Assembly (NCBI GenBank): GCA_965199815.1
Contig: CBDATE010000028.1
Span: 186,001-250,000 of the forward strand
Direction of reading: 5' to 3'
Length of the DNA: 64,000 nt
DNA from: Azotimanducus sp965199815
Lineage (GTDB): Bacteria; Pseudomonadota; Gammaproteobacteria; Pseudomonadales; Azotimanducaceae
The notes below the pieces were generated by a model, which saw nothing but the letters and a program-made list of their open reading frames with translations, was not told the DNA's origin and made no database searches. Positions 17,391 through 26,463 of this stretch are shown one piece after another (the first letter of the stretch is position 1; each line of letters opens with the position of its first letter). Position numbers and translations under genes: made by a program.

Positions 17391-18404
17391 ATGAACCCGT
17401 ACCGCAATCAAGTGCTCAACGCGCTGCTTCGACAAGAGCTCGGCAGTGCCAGGGCACGACGCAGTTTCATGCGCTCGCCACACACCTCGACACGCCCTTC
17501 ACCGCAAGCCAGTGCAGTTCTTGCCGAGTGTGCGGCCGCGGGAATCAAGCTGCTCACCATGGGAGACACGCAATTCCCGAAGCAACTCGCTGCTATCCCG
17601 GACCCACCGCTGCTGCTGTTCGTGAAAGGCAATATGGACGCGTTGAACGGCGATTCGCTTGCCGTTGTGGGTGGGCGCGAGGCAAGCGGTGCCGGGCGAC
17701 GCTTCGCTGCCCGTATTGCCGAATGCCTGTCAAGTGCCGGATTGATCGTCGTCAGCGGGCTGGCACTCGGCATAGATACCGCCGCGCATCAGGGCGCGCT
17801 CGGCGGCGGCTCGCCGACCATTGCCGTGCTCGGGAGCGGGCACGGGCGACTGTATCCGAGCCGAAATGCCGGTCTTGCCGAAGACATATGCGCGCGCGGA
17901 GGTGCCGTGATCAGCGAATATCCGCCGCACTGGTCACCCAAACCCTACAGGTTTCCGGAGCGCAATCGGATTGTCAGCGGACTGGCGCTCGGTGTGCTGG
18001 TTATTGAAGCGCGAGCGCGCAGCGGCAGCCTCATCACCGCAAACTACGCGCTCGAACAGGGGCGCGAGGTGCTGGCCGTGCCGGGTCCGGTCGAGAGCCA
18101 CCTGTCGCGTGGTGCACACGCCCTGATCCGTGAAGGTGCTGCCCTGGTGGAGTCAGCCGAAGATGTATTTGCTGCACTTGGACTGACGGTCACCCAGGAA
18201 GCTCCCGCAGGCGCACAGATCCAGCTTGCCGCCACGGAGCAGCAGGTATTGAATGCCATCGACCACTGCGAAACGTCACTCGATACAATTGTCGGACGCA
18301 CCGGGCTTGAAGCGCAGCAAATACTGCAGACGGTGCTGGCACTCGAGCTTGCGGGATTTGTCGAGTCCGAGGCGAGAGGGTATATTCGCGCTGCTACTCG
18401 CTGA
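17391..18404 (+). CDS. dprA: DNA-processing protein DprA
   Basis: Binds incoming single-stranded DNA during transformation and loads RecA. The Rossmann-like core is recognisable: SGLALGIDTAAHQGAL near residue 120, VLGSGHGRLYPSRN near 145, then ISEYPP and FPERNRIVSGLALGVLVIEA near 190, and GSLITANYALEQGREV. A C-terminal winged-helix-like part follows from about residue 280. 337 residues, somewhat short at the N-terminus compared with the E. coli protein. First gene of a run with purE, tsaC and aroE, a common gammaproteobacterial neighbourhood. No LysM gene precedes it here. Confidence 0.93.
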   Translation: MNPYRNQVLNALLRQELGSARARRSFMRSPHTSTRPSPQASAVLAECAAAGIKLLTMGDTQFPKQLAAIPDPPLLLFVKGNMDALNGDSLAVVGGREASGAGRRFAARIAECLSSAGLIVVSGLALGIDTAAHQGALGGGSPTIAVLGSGHGRLYPSRNAGLAEDICARGGAVISEYPPHWSPKPYRFPERNRIVSGLALGVLVIEARARSGSLITANYALEQGREVLAVPGPVESHLSRGAHALIREGAALVESAEDVFAALGLTVTQEAPAGAQIQLAATEQQVLNAIDHCETSLDTIVGRTGLEAQQILQTVLALELAGFVESEARGYIRAATR

Positions 18405-18426
18405 CACACGAACTGTGAGGAGGATT

Positions 18427-18912
18427 ATGTCCTGGGTTTGCATACTTATGGGTTCTCGAAATGACTGGGGCGTGATGCGCCGTGCCAGGGATACGCTCAA
18501 GGAATTGGGGGTACACAGCGAAGCCCATGTCGCTTCCGCGCATCGCACACCGGAAAGGGTGCGTGGCATTATCGAGGATGCCGAGTCACGTCAGGTTGCT
18601 GCCTTCATTTGCGGTGCCGGCATGGCCGCGCATCTCGCCGGTGCGGTCGCTGCACACACGCTGCGTCCGGTCATCGGAGTACCCATCGCATCCGGGGCGC
18701 TGCAGGGGTTTGATGCCGCACTCTCCACGCTGCAGATGCCGCCGGGTATCCCGGTGGCGACGGTCGCGGTCGATGGCGGACGCAATGCCGGGTATCTGGC
18801 TGCACAGATCATCGCGCTGCATGATTCGCAGGTTGCCGACGCGCTGCGCGCTGACCGCGAAGCCGGACAACGCCGGGTTGAATCTGCTCGACTCGAGGAT
18901 GCATCTCCCTGA
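18427..18912 (+). CDS. purE: N5-carboxyaminoimidazole ribonucleotide mutase
   Basis: Converts N5-CAIR to CAIR in purine synthesis. Starts with the classic nucleotide-binding segment VCILMGSRNDW; SAHRTPER and FICGAGMAAHLAG contain the conserved active-site Ser, His and GAGxAAHL motifs. 161 residues, normal length. A strong GAGGAGG ribosome-binding sequence lies 6 bases before the ATG at 18427. It is followed by tsaC, whose start overlaps the purE stop. The usual partner purK is not in the window. Confidence 0.95.
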   Translation: MSWVCILMGSRNDWGVMRRARDTLKELGVHSEAHVASAHRTPERVRGIIEDAESRQVAAFICGAGMAAHLAGAVAAHTLRPVIGVPIASGALQGFDAALSTLQMPPGIPVATVAVDGGRNAGYLAAQIIALHDSQVADALRADREAGQRRVESARLEDASP

Positions 18913-19499
18913 CCCGGTGGCACGAACAGCAAGCCGCCCGCTGCCTTCGGGGTGGGGGTATCGTCGCGCACGCCACCGAGGGCGTGTGGGGGCTCGCCTG
19001 CAACGCGTGTGATGACGAAGCCGTGCTGCGGCTCATCAACCTCAAGGCGCGCGCTGTCACGCAAGGCCTGATCGTCGCGTTCGCCAGTGCTGAAGCCGCC
19101 ATGCCGATGCTCGGTGGACTCGGGTTGCAGCAGTGTGCACGAGTGCTTGCATCCTGGCCCGGACACACGACCTGGCTGGTTCCCTGTGAGGACGACATAC
19201 CCCTCGCCAGCCTGGTGCGTGGACACCATGCCCGTCTCGCGCTGCGCGTTCCCGACCATGACCAGACACGGCGGCTGCTCGCGCTCGCTGACGTACCGAT
19301 TGTGTCCACTTCGGCCAACCTCTCCGGGCGTTCACCGGCGCGCTCGGCGTTGCGAGTGCGGCGGTACTTCGGAAGGCACCTCGACTACCTGTTGCCGGGA
19401 GCGCTTGGGAGCGCGCGCGGCCCCAGCGAAATACGTGATGCGGTCACCGGAGTCGTACTGAGACCGGCGACTTCCTGCACTGTCCGCGGGAATGCCTGA
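18909..19499 (+). CDS. tsaC: threonylcarbamoyl-AMP synthase (TsaC/YrdC family)
   Basis: Makes threonylcarbamoyl-AMP for t6A modification of ANN-decoding tRNAs. The frame contains ATEGVWGLACN near the N-terminus (the TsaC AxPTExxxGLG region), TSANLSGRSP and the C-terminal PSEIRDAVTGVVLRP, all typical. No ATG, GTG or TTG occurs before the conserved N-terminal strand: the in-frame stop at 18879 bounds it, and the only reasonable start is CTG at 18909. That CTG overlaps the purE stop (CTGA) and has GAGGA about 9 bases upstream. With this start it has 196 residues, close to E. coli TsaC. Identity is secure; the start is inferred. Confidence 0.88.
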   Translation: MTRWHEQQAARCLRGGGIVAHATEGVWGLACNACDDEAVLRLINLKARAVTQGLIVAFASAEAAMPMLGGLGLQQCARVLASWPGHTTWLVPCEDDIPLASLVRGHHARLALRVPDHDQTRRLLALADVPIVSTSANLSGRSPARSALRVRRYFGRHLDYLLPGALGSARGPSEIRDAVTGVVLRPATSCTVRGNA

Positions 19500-20355
19500 C
19501 GTGGTATCCGATATGCAGCCGATTGCGCAGTACGCGGTCATTGGCAATCCGATAGACCACAGCCTGTCACCCGAAGTGCACACGCAATTTGCCCAACAGA
19601 CCGGCATCAGGCTTGCATATGGACGCTCGAGTGCACCGGTTGCAGAGTTTGCGCACACTGTGCAGCGATTCTTCGCATCCGGCGGCTGCGGACTCAACGT
19701 CACCGCACCCTTCAAGGGCCAGGCCGCCGCATGGGTTGACGAACTCGACGCACAGGCGGCCCTGTCGGCATCGGTGAACACCATCGCCGTGCAGACTGAT
19801 GATCAGGGCCGCTCGTGCACCAGGGGCTACAGCACCGATGGTGTCGGTCTGGTCGCGGATTTGCGTGAGCAATGGCGGCTCGATGTGCGCGCACTGTCTG
19901 TGCTTGTGCTCGGTGCCGGAGGTGCTGCCCGCGCCATCATTCCCGCATTGCTCGCGCATTCACCGCACAGGCTGGTGATTGCGAATCGAACGCCTGTTCG
20001 CGCTCAGGCGCTCGTCGATCAGTATCAGGGGCTTTCCGATTGCGAGCTGAACGCGCAGTCTTTCCATGCCGGGCGTGGTCACTTCGATGTGGTCATCAAT
20101 GCTACTGCCGGGCTGTTTGATGCGGCTGCCTCGGCACAGGCGCATGATGTACGGGAGAGCCTGGCAGGGGCGCTCTGCTACGACCTGAATTACCGCCGCG
20201 CAGGCATCACGCGCTTTGCCGAAGTGGCGCGGCGCGCGGGCGCGCATGATGTACGCGATGGTCTCGGCATGCTGGTCTGGCAGGCTGCGTACAGTTTCGA
20301 GATCTGGCACGGGGTACTGCCGGACGCGGCGCGTGTGCTTGCCTCGCTGCGATGA
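19492..20355 (+). CDS. aroE: shikimate dehydrogenase
   Basis: NADPH-dependent reduction of 3-dehydroshikimate in aromatic amino acid synthesis. Contains GNPIDHSLSP at the N-terminus, the substrate-binding NVTAPFK with the catalytic Lys, TDGVGL, and the Rossmann GAGGAARA near residue 140. The C-terminal DGLGMLVWQAAYSFEIW is the family's end signature. 287 residues from the ATG at 19492, which overlaps the tsaC stop by 8 bp; an ATG at 19513 would give a more usual start. Last gene of the dprA-purE-tsaC-aroE run. Confidence 0.94.
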   Translation: MPDVVSDMQPIAQYAVIGNPIDHSLSPEVHTQFAQQTGIRLAYGRSSAPVAEFAHTVQRFFASGGCGLNVTAPFKGQAAAWVDELDAQAALSASVNTIAVQTDDQGRSCTRGYSTDGVGLVADLREQWRLDVRALSVLVLGAGGAARAIIPALLAHSPHRLVIANRTPVRAQALVDQYQGLSDCELNAQSFHAGRGHFDVVINATAGLFDAAASAQAHDVRESLAGALCYDLNYRRAGITRFAEVARRAGAHDVRDGLGMLVWQAAYSFEIWHGVLPDAARVLASLR

Positions 20356-20407
20356 GGATGACGGCGTACTCGTGGCGCAACGTGCCAATTCATCGCGCCT
20401 CATTCCG

Positions 20408-20413
20408 TATAAT
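20408..20413 (+). promoter_or_regulatory. candidate -10 element upstream of coxB
   Basis: A perfect TATAAT lies 51 bases before the coxB start in the 108-bp gap after aroE. A convincing -35 hexamer at 16-18 bp is not present (CCAATT is the nearest), so this could be activator-dependent or chance. Confidence 0.4.
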
Positions 20414-20463
20414 GAGGGCAACAATTCAGTCAAAACCCGAATAACAGGGACGCACTCTTATAC

Positions 20464-21687
20464 ATGAAATATTCGAGAGATTTCATACACGCCGGGCATC
20501 AATGCATGACGCAGCACATGAGCCGGTTATCAACCCGGTCGCGACGCGAGGCGGGCACTCGCCGGTTCCTTCCATGCTCCCTGCTTGCCGGTTTCGGACT
20601 GCTGATTTCGGGTGCGGGGTATGCCGATGACCTCAACTTGCCGGTCGGTGTAACTGCCATCAGTCGCAATGTGTACGACCTGCATATGCTCATCCTGTGG
20701 GTGTGCGTGGCAATCGGTGTGATTGTCTTCGGTGCCATGGCCATCTCCATCTTCCTGCACCGCCGCTCGCGTGGGTACAAGGCGAGCAGGTTTCACGACA
20801 ACATGAAGCTCGAAGTGGTGTGGACAATCATTCCGTTCTTCATTCTCGTCGGCCTTGCCGCGCCCTCTACCGTGGTACTGCTGCGCATGTACGATACCGG
20901 CGGAGAGGATTTGACCATCGAGGTGCGTGGCTATCAGTGGAAATGGCAATACAAGTACCTTGATGATGACCGCAACGAGACGGTGTCTTTCTTCAGCAAT
21001 CTGGCAACGCCGCCGGAAGAGGTTGACAACTCCTCAATCAAGGGCCAGTACTACCTGCTGGAAGTTGACAAGCCTCTGGTGATACCGACAACGCGCAAGG
21101 TGCGTTTTCTGGTGACAGCGGACGATGTGATTCATTCCTGGTGGGTGCCGGACTTCGGTGTCAAGCGTGACGCGGTACCGGGCATCCTGAATGATATATG
21201 GACTGTCGTTGACGAGCCGGGAGTCTATCGCGGTCAATGTACCGAACTCTGTGGCAAGGATCATGGATTCATGCCCATCGTCGTCAACGCTGTGCCGCCG
21301 GATGAGTTTCAGGCCTGGTACGGAGAACAGGTGGAACTCGCCGAAGCCCGCAAGGCAGCACTCGACAAGACCTTCACACCGGCGGAACTCATGGAGGAAG
21401 GAGAGCGGGTATATACAACCTTCTGTGCCTCCTGCCACATGCCAAACGGAGCCGGCATCCCGCCAATCTACCCGAGCCTCGTGAACACGCCAATTGTCAC
21501 TGGCTCGCGCGAAGATCACATACGCCTGATATATGAAGGTGTCGCGGGCACTGCCATGCAGGCTTTCGGCAAGCAGCTTGATGCTGCCCAGCTCGCCGCC
21601 GTTGTACATTACGAGCGGCATGCCTGGGGCAACGACATGAACGACATCACTCAGCCACGCGACGTGATTGCGCTCGTTGACGGATAG
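20464..21687 (+). CDS. coxB: cytochrome c oxidase subunit II with fused C-terminal cytochrome c domain
   Basis: Electron entry subunit of an aa3/caa3-type terminal oxidase. After a leader ending near GAGYA there are two membrane helices (residues about 75-95 and 118-138), then the cupredoxin domain with HSWWVPDFGVK and CTELCGKDHGFM, which supply the CuA ligands (His, Cys, Glu, Cys, His, Met). A C-terminal cytochrome c domain carries CASCH for covalent heme plus a later Met ligand candidate (GTAMQAF). 407 residues. The ATG at 20464 gives a long leader; ATGs at 20506 and 20518 are alternatives. First gene of the oxidase cluster. Confidence 0.95.
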   Translation: MKYSRDFIHAGHQCMTQHMSRLSTRSRREAGTRRFLPCSLLAGFGLLISGAGYADDLNLPVGVTAISRNVYDLHMLILWVCVAIGVIVFGAMAISIFLHRRSRGYKASRFHDNMKLEVVWTIIPFFILVGLAAPSTVVLLRMYDTGGEDLTIEVRGYQWKWQYKYLDDDRNETVSFFSNLATPPEEVDNSSIKGQYYLLEVDKPLVIPTTRKVRFLVTADDVIHSWWVPDFGVKRDAVPGILNDIWTVVDEPGVYRGQCTELCGKDHGFMPIVVNAVPPDEFQAWYGEQVELAEARKAALDKTFTPAELMEEGERVYTTFCASCHMPNGAGIPPIYPSLVNTPIVTGSREDHIRLIYEGVAGTAMQAFGKQLDAAQLAAVVHYERHAWGNDMNDITQPRDVIALVDG

Positions 21688-21776
21688 CACCACCTTCAGG
21701 GTGCGAGATATACACGAGATTACACGAGATTACAAAGGGAAACGGGAGAGAATCAGCCAATGCAGTTGGGAACACC

Positions 21777-23384
21777 ATGAGCGCCATCATTCACGACCAT
21801 CACGACCACCACGAACATCATCACGGGCCTGCGTCCGGCATCAGCCGCTGGTTGTTCACGACCAATCACAAGGACATTGGCACCCTCTATCTGTGGCTGA
21901 GTTTCCTGATGTTTCTTGTCGGCGGGGTCATGGCCCTGCTGGTGCGCACCGAGTTGTTCCAGCCCGGCCTGCAGTTCATGACACCGGCATTCTTCAATCA
22001 GATGACGACCAACCATGGCCTCATCATGATATTCGGTGCCGTCATGCCGGCCTTTGTCGGGCTCGCCAACTGGATGATACCGCTGATGATCGGGGCACCC
22101 GATATGGCGCTGCCGAGACTCAACAACCTGTCCTTCTGGATACTTCCGTTCGCATTCCTGATGTTGATCTCGACCCTCTTCATGGAGGGTGGCGGGCCAA
22201 ACTTCGGCTGGACCTTCTACGCGCCGCTTTCAACCACCTACGCGCCGGATTCCATCACCTACTTCATATTTGCGGTGCACATGATGGGCGCTTCTTCCAT
22301 CATGGGTGCGATCAATATCATCGTCACCATCCTCAATATGCGCGCTCCGGGCATGACCCTGATGCGTATGCCGCTGTTCATCTGGACCTGGCTCATCACG
22401 GCGTACCTGTTGCTCGCGGTGATGCCGGTACTGGCAGGCGCGGTTACCATGATCCTTTTCGACGTGCATTTCGGTACCAGCTTCTTCAGTGCCGCCGGTG
22501 GCGGTGACCCGGTGATGTTCCAGCACATCTTCTGGTTTTTCGGCCACCCGGAGGTGTACATCCTCATACTGCCGGCCTTCGGCATCGTTTCGCAGATCAT
22601 TCCCGCCTTCGCGAGGAAGCCGTTGTTCGGCTATGCATCCATGGTGTATGCAGTGGCATCGATTGCGGTGCTGTCATTCATCGTCTGGGCGCACCACATG
22701 TTCACTGTCGGTATGCCCATCGCCGGACAGCTCTTCTTCATGTACACCACGATGCTGATCGCCGTCCCGACCGGTGTGAAAGTTTTCAATTGGGTGTCCA
22801 CCATGTGGCGAGGCTCCATGACGTTTGAAACGCCCATGCTGTTTGCCATAGCTTTTGTCGTCCTGTTCACCATCGGCGGCTTCTCGGGGCTGATGCTGTC
22901 GATTACGCCGGCAGATTTTCAGTATCACGACACCTATTTCGTGGTCGCACATTTCCATTATGTGCTGGTGCCAGGTGCCCTGTTCGGCATCATTGCCGGT
23001 GTCTATTACTGGTTGCCGAAGTGGTGTGGCCACATGTACGACGAGACGCTCGGCAAGTTGCACTTCTGGCTCTCGGTTATCGGGGTCAATGTCACCTTCT
23101 TTCCGCAGCATTTCTCGGGTCTTGCGGGTATGCCGAGGCGCATCCCCGACTATGCCCTGCAATTCGCCGACTTCAATATGCTGTCGAGCATCGGGAGCTA
23201 TGTCTTCGGCTTCTCGCAGCTGATCTTCCTGTTCATCATCATCAAGGCGATTCGTGGCGGCGTGGCTGCCGGTGAGCGAGCCTGGGAGGGCGCGCATGGA
23301 CTGGAATGGACTGTGTCTTCACCGCCGCCCTATCATTCCTTTACCACGCCACCGAAGGTCACGGAGGCGGAAGCGCATTCCTGA
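21777..23384 (+). CDS. coxA: cytochrome c oxidase subunit I
   Basis: Catalytic subunit holding heme a, heme a3 and CuB; reduces oxygen to water and pumps protons. Twelve membrane helices are evident. Key segments: TTNHKDIGTLYLW at the start, TNHGLIMIFG (heme a ligand), WFFGHPEVYILILP (CuB His and cross-linked Tyr), WAHHMFTVG (CuB His pair) and AHFHYVLVPG (heme ligands). 535 residues. The cytoplasmic N-terminus is unusually rich in His (HDHHDHHEHHH), a possible metal-binding tail. It is 89 bp downstream of coxB. Confidence 0.97.
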   Translation: MSAIIHDHHDHHEHHHGPASGISRWLFTTNHKDIGTLYLWLSFLMFLVGGVMALLVRTELFQPGLQFMTPAFFNQMTTNHGLIMIFGAVMPAFVGLANWMIPLMIGAPDMALPRLNNLSFWILPFAFLMLISTLFMEGGGPNFGWTFYAPLSTTYAPDSITYFIFAVHMMGASSIMGAINIIVTILNMRAPGMTLMRMPLFIWTWLITAYLLLAVMPVLAGAVTMILFDVHFGTSFFSAAGGGDPVMFQHIFWFFGHPEVYILILPAFGIVSQIIPAFARKPLFGYASMVYAVASIAVLSFIVWAHHMFTVGMPIAGQLFFMYTTMLIAVPTGVKVFNWVSTMWRGSMTFETPMLFAIAFVVLFTIGGFSGLMLSITPADFQYHDTYFVVAHFHYVLVPGALFGIIAGVYYWLPKWCGHMYDETLGKLHFWLSVIGVNVTFFPQHFSGLAGMPRRIPDYALQFADFNMLSSIGSYVFGFSQLIFLFIIIKAIRGGVAAGERAWEGAHGLEWTVSSPPPYHSFTTPPKVTEAEAHS

Positions 23385-23444
23385 TTGACGCAGCACACGA
23401 CGACCGCACAAGCGCAACACCCTCTCAGGTACAACTCACGACAT

Positions 23445-23972
23445 ATGAACGCTCACGGAAAGACAATTTTCAAACTCGGCGCACTGGTACTCGGCATGTT
23501 TGTGTTTGCCTTCGCGCTTGTGCCCTTGTACGACCTCATTTGTGAGGTCACGGGGCTCGGCGGACGCGCCGATACCAGATCGGAAGTCGCGGTCGATGAT
23601 TTGCCGGTGGACACGTCTCGACTGATCACGGTGCGCTTCATCACCAACACCAACGAAGGCATGCCCTGGGAGTTCTATTCGGACAAGAAAGCCATGCGCG
23701 TACATCCGGGCGAGACCCATCAGGCCGACTTCATCATCAGGAATCAGAGTGAGCGCGGCATCAACGGCCAAGCCATCCCGTCGCTCGTGCCGATTCTGGC
23801 GACCGACTATTTCCACAAGACCGAGTGCTTTTGCTTCACCCAGCAATATCTGGAAGCAGGTGCCTCCATGCGTATGCCATTACTGTTTACTGTTGACCCG
23901 GACTTGCCAGCGCATGTCGAATCAGTCACGCTTTCCTACGCCTACTTCGAAGTCCCCAACGCCACGAGCTGA
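23445..23972 (+). CDS. ctaG: cytochrome c oxidase assembly protein CtaG/Cox11
   Basis: Copper chaperone that inserts CuB into subunit I. One N-terminal membrane anchor contains the FALVPLYDLICEVTG segment typical of Cox11. The periplasmic domain ends in the copper-binding ECFCFTQQ motif near residue 130. 175 residues from the ATG at 23445; the frame extends back to a TTG at 23385 immediately after coxA, which would add 20 polar residues. The short tail before the anchor favours the ATG, although no clear ribosome-binding site precedes it. Confidence 0.92.
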   Translation: MNAHGKTIFKLGALVLGMFVFAFALVPLYDLICEVTGLGGRADTRSEVAVDDLPVDTSRLITVRFITNTNEGMPWEFYSDKKAMRVHPGETHQADFIIRNQSERGINGQAIPSLVPILATDYFHKTECFCFTQQYLEAGASMRMPLLFTVDPDLPAHVESVTLSYAYFEVPNATS

Positions 23973-23983
23973 GTAACCCGCCC

Positions 23984-24898
23984 ATGTCCGAGCAGTCGAG
24001 TTCCACCACCTACTACGTGCCCGAAAGCGGCTGGTATCCGGTATTTCTTGCCGCCAGCGCGGGTGCCATGCTCGCCGGGCTCTCCATCTGGCTGAACGAT
24101 ATCAAGGCCGGAGACCCGCCAAATCTGTACCTGTTTCTGATTGGTGGCTTCGGCCTGGCGGCAGTGCTCTACTGCTGGTTCATGAAGGTCATTTCCGAAA
24201 ATCATCAGGGCTTGCCGAATGCCGCCGTCAAGCGTTCTTACGTGTGGGGCATGGGCTGGTTCATATTCTCCGAGGTGATGTTCTTTTTCGCCTTCTTTCT
24301 GGCGCTCTTCTATGCGCGTGTGTTTTCCGTCGCCTGGCTCGGAGGCGAGGGTGCCAAGGGGTTGACTGGCGAGTATCTGTGGCCGGAATTCGATGCCGTA
24401 TGGCCGGTTGTCGAGAACCCGGATCCAGGCGTTTACACAAACCCCGGACAAAGCATGGCGGCACCGGCGCTCTCCCAGTGGTTCTCGTATCTGCCGTTCT
24501 GGAACACGGTTGTCCTGCTTTCTTCGAGCTTTACCGTGCACTGGGCACACGCGGCAGTGAAAAATCAGGAGCGCACCAAACTCAAGCTCTGGTTGGGTGT
24601 GACCTGCCTGCTTGGAGTGCTCTTTCTGATATTGCAGGTAGAAGAATATATCCACGCCTATCAGGAGCTGGGGCTGACGCTGGCAAGCGGCATTTACGGC
24701 TCAACCTTCTTTATTCTCACTGGCTTTCACGGGTTTCACGTCACCCTCGGTACGCTCATGTTGCTGATACAGCTATACCGCGCCTTTGTTGGTCACTTCA
24801 AGCCCAACGATCAGTTCGGGCTCGAGGCGGCTTCCTGGTACTGGCACTTTGTCGATGTGGTCTGGGTGTGCCTGTTTATCTTTGTCTATGTGATGTGA
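23984..24898 (+). CDS. coxC: cytochrome c oxidase subunit III
   Basis: Structural seven-helix subunit of the oxidase. Conserved pieces include KRSYVWGMGWFIFSEVMFF, SSFTVHWAHAA, and the C-terminal GFHGFHVTLGTLMLL followed by ASWYWHFVDVVWVCLF. 304 residues, normal for the proteobacterial form. Follows ctaG after 11 bp, as in other gammaproteobacterial cox operons. Confidence 0.96.
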   Translation: MSEQSSSTTYYVPESGWYPVFLAASAGAMLAGLSIWLNDIKAGDPPNLYLFLIGGFGLAAVLYCWFMKVISENHQGLPNAAVKRSYVWGMGWFIFSEVMFFFAFFLALFYARVFSVAWLGGEGAKGLTGEYLWPEFDAVWPVVENPDPGVYTNPGQSMAAPALSQWFSYLPFWNTVVLLSSSFTVHWAHAAVKNQERTKLKLWLGVTCLLGVLFLILQVEEYIHAYQELGLTLASGIYGSTFFILTGFHGFHVTLGTLMLLIQLYRAFVGHFKPNDQFGLEAASWYWHFVDVVWVCLFIFVYVM

Positions 24899-24944
24899 AC
24901 CAGTGTTCCGTCTGTACACGCTTCCCGGATGACTCTTCAGATCT

Positions 24945-25166
24945 TCAGACACCGTGCCAGGGTGCGCTGAATCCTATCTGTCCGGTATATAGCCCGTAGA
25001 AGATGACCAGCATGAGCGCAGCGGCAAACGCGATACGTATGCCAAGTGCGTAGAGTGCGCGCCGCGACTCGGGCACATCGACATCACGAAAGAGGAAAAC
25101 GAAACTACTGAAGAGGCTTGCGATGACGCAGATCAGCAGAATGACGATGACGGCCTTGAGCAGCAA
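24945..25166 (-). CDS. DUF2909 family twin-transmembrane protein
   Basis: 73 residues with two hydrophobic helices (residues 3-27 and 45-65) separated by a short charged loop, RDVDVPESRR. The sequence start MLLKAVIVILLICVIASLFS matches the DUF2909 family that is regularly found between coxC and SURF1 genes in gammaproteobacteria. It lies on the opposite strand to the cox genes, as is usual for this family. It is assumed to assist oxidase assembly; no function is proven. Confidence 0.85.
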   Translation of the reverse strand: MLLKAVIVILLICVIASLFSSFVFLFRDVDVPESRRALYALGIRIAFAAALMLVIFYGLYTGQIGFSAPWHGV

Positions 25167-25202
25167 GGTGGATTCCAGTTCAAAGATACATATTCCGTTA
25201 CG

Positions 25203-25934
25203 GTGACACTCTACCAGCGAATCAATTCCTTGCGTGTGCCAATTGGCATCAGTGTGGGTCTTTTTGCCTGCTGTGCGGCTTTCAGCGCTTTGGGTTTCTG
25301 GCAGATTTCCCGTTTTGAGGAGAAGCGTCTCGTCGAGGGGCGGCTCGAAGCCTCCCTGCCTGGCTCGCCACAGTCGCTGAACGCCGGGTCAGCTGTATTC
25401 TCGCGCGTGTCCGCGGCCGGTTACTACGACGCATCGCGGATCTTCCTCATCGACAACCGTATTCATCAGGGACAGGCCGGGGTGCAGGTGATTCAGGCTT
25501 TCGACGACCAAAGCGGTGAGCGCATACTGGTTGATCGGGGTTGGATGCCCTACCCGGAGCGACAATCGCCGCCCGTTCCCACGCCTTCACCACATGCAAG
25601 GGTCGAGCTGATCGGATTGCTCCTGCCAGACTTTGGCGCGGGCTTCAGTTTGCAAGACCCGTCTTCCGAAATCCACGAGATGCGCTCACCAATGCTGCTG
25701 CCACAACTTGATGTGCGGATGATGAGCGAGCTCGCGGCAACCAGAGCGGGGCAAATTCTCAGACTCAGAAGCGGAGAACCGGGTGCCCTGGTGACCAAAC
25801 CCTTCGAATTGCCGATGAGTGCACAGCGACACCGCGGCTACGCAGTGCAATGGTTTGCCCTGGCGCTTGCAGCAATCAGTATCTGGGCTGTTCTGGCGTG
25901 CAGATACCTTGTGACTGTATCGACACATGACTGA
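25203..25934 (+). CDS. SURF1 family cytochrome oxidase assembly protein
   Basis: Membrane protein implicated in heme a insertion into subunit I. Two membrane helices, one at each end (LFACCAAFSALGFWQISRF and WFALALAAISIWAVLACRYL), bracket a periplasmic domain with ILVDRGWMP, the SURF1 signature. The N-terminal GFWQ is also typical. 243 residues. The start is GTG at 25203; the end overlaps the next gene by 8 bp. Confidence 0.9.
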   Translation: MTLYQRINSLRVPIGISVGLFACCAAFSALGFWQISRFEEKRLVEGRLEASLPGSPQSLNAGSAVFSRVSAAGYYDASRIFLIDNRIHQGQAGVQVIQAFDDQSGERILVDRGWMPYPERQSPPVPTPSPHARVELIGLLLPDFGAGFSLQDPSSEIHEMRSPMLLPQLDVRMMSELAATRAGQILRLRSGEPGALVTKPFELPMSAQRHRGYAVQWFALALAAISIWAVLACRYLVTVSTHD

Positions 25935-26451
25935 CAGAACCCGCCGAAATCGAGTACTCATGCTCGGCATTTTTGCTGCGTGTCTGTTGCCGCTGCCCGC
26001 TGCCTGGTGGCTCGAGAGTTCGGTAGAGGAATCCGGCGTTTGGGCCACCACCAATCATGGAACATTCGCCGCTTCTGGCACAACGCTGACCGGGGTGGGG
26101 CTGGATGTGCCTGAATCAGGTACGCCCCTCTGGCGTCTCATCATGGTGCCGGGCGCAGCAGGCTGTCAGAGCGAATGTCGGCAGGCATTCACAACACTCA
26201 GGGCCTTGCACCTCAGGCTGGGCAAGGACTCGGCGCGTGTACAGCGTATCTTCGTCGGCACTGGCGCACCCGAGGATGCCGAGAAGGATGTTCTCGCCTT
26301 CGCCTCGGTGTCAGGCCCGGTTGCATTGTCAAGGGGCCTGTATATCGCCGACCCTCTGGGCAATGTGGTCCTGATGTACGACTGGAGTCAGGCTGGCACA
26401 CCTCTCTACGAGGATCTCGAGCACCTGCTTGACCTCTCGACAATCGGATAG
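25927..26451 (+). CDS. membrane-anchored cytochrome oxidase-associated protein, thioredoxin-like
   Basis: 174 residues with one N-terminal membrane anchor and a periplasmic domain. It contains CQSEC (residues about 79-83), resembling the Sco/thioredoxin-like CxxxC, and the order of secondary elements (LWRLIMVPG, then VQRIFVGTG, then GLYIADPLGNVVLMYD) fits a thioredoxin-type fold. Genes of this type lie between SURF1 and ctaA in Pseudomonas-like cox clusters. Overlaps SURF1 by 8 bp. The exact role is unknown; copper or thiol handling is an inference. Confidence 0.7.
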   Translation: MTDRTRRNRVLMLGIFAACLLPLPAAWWLESSVEESGVWATTNHGTFAASGTTLTGVGLDVPESGTPLWRLIMVPGAAGCQSECRQAFTTLRALHLRLGKDSARVQRIFVGTGAPEDAEKDVLAFASVSGPVALSRGLYIADPLGNVVLMYDWSQAGTPLYEDLEHLLDLSTIG

Positions 26452-26463
26452 GAGCGGGCAACG

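Noticed and set aside
20408..20413. A full sigma-70 promoter for coxB
   Set aside because: Only the -10 hexamer is convincing, so it is listed as a candidate element rather than a complete promoter.
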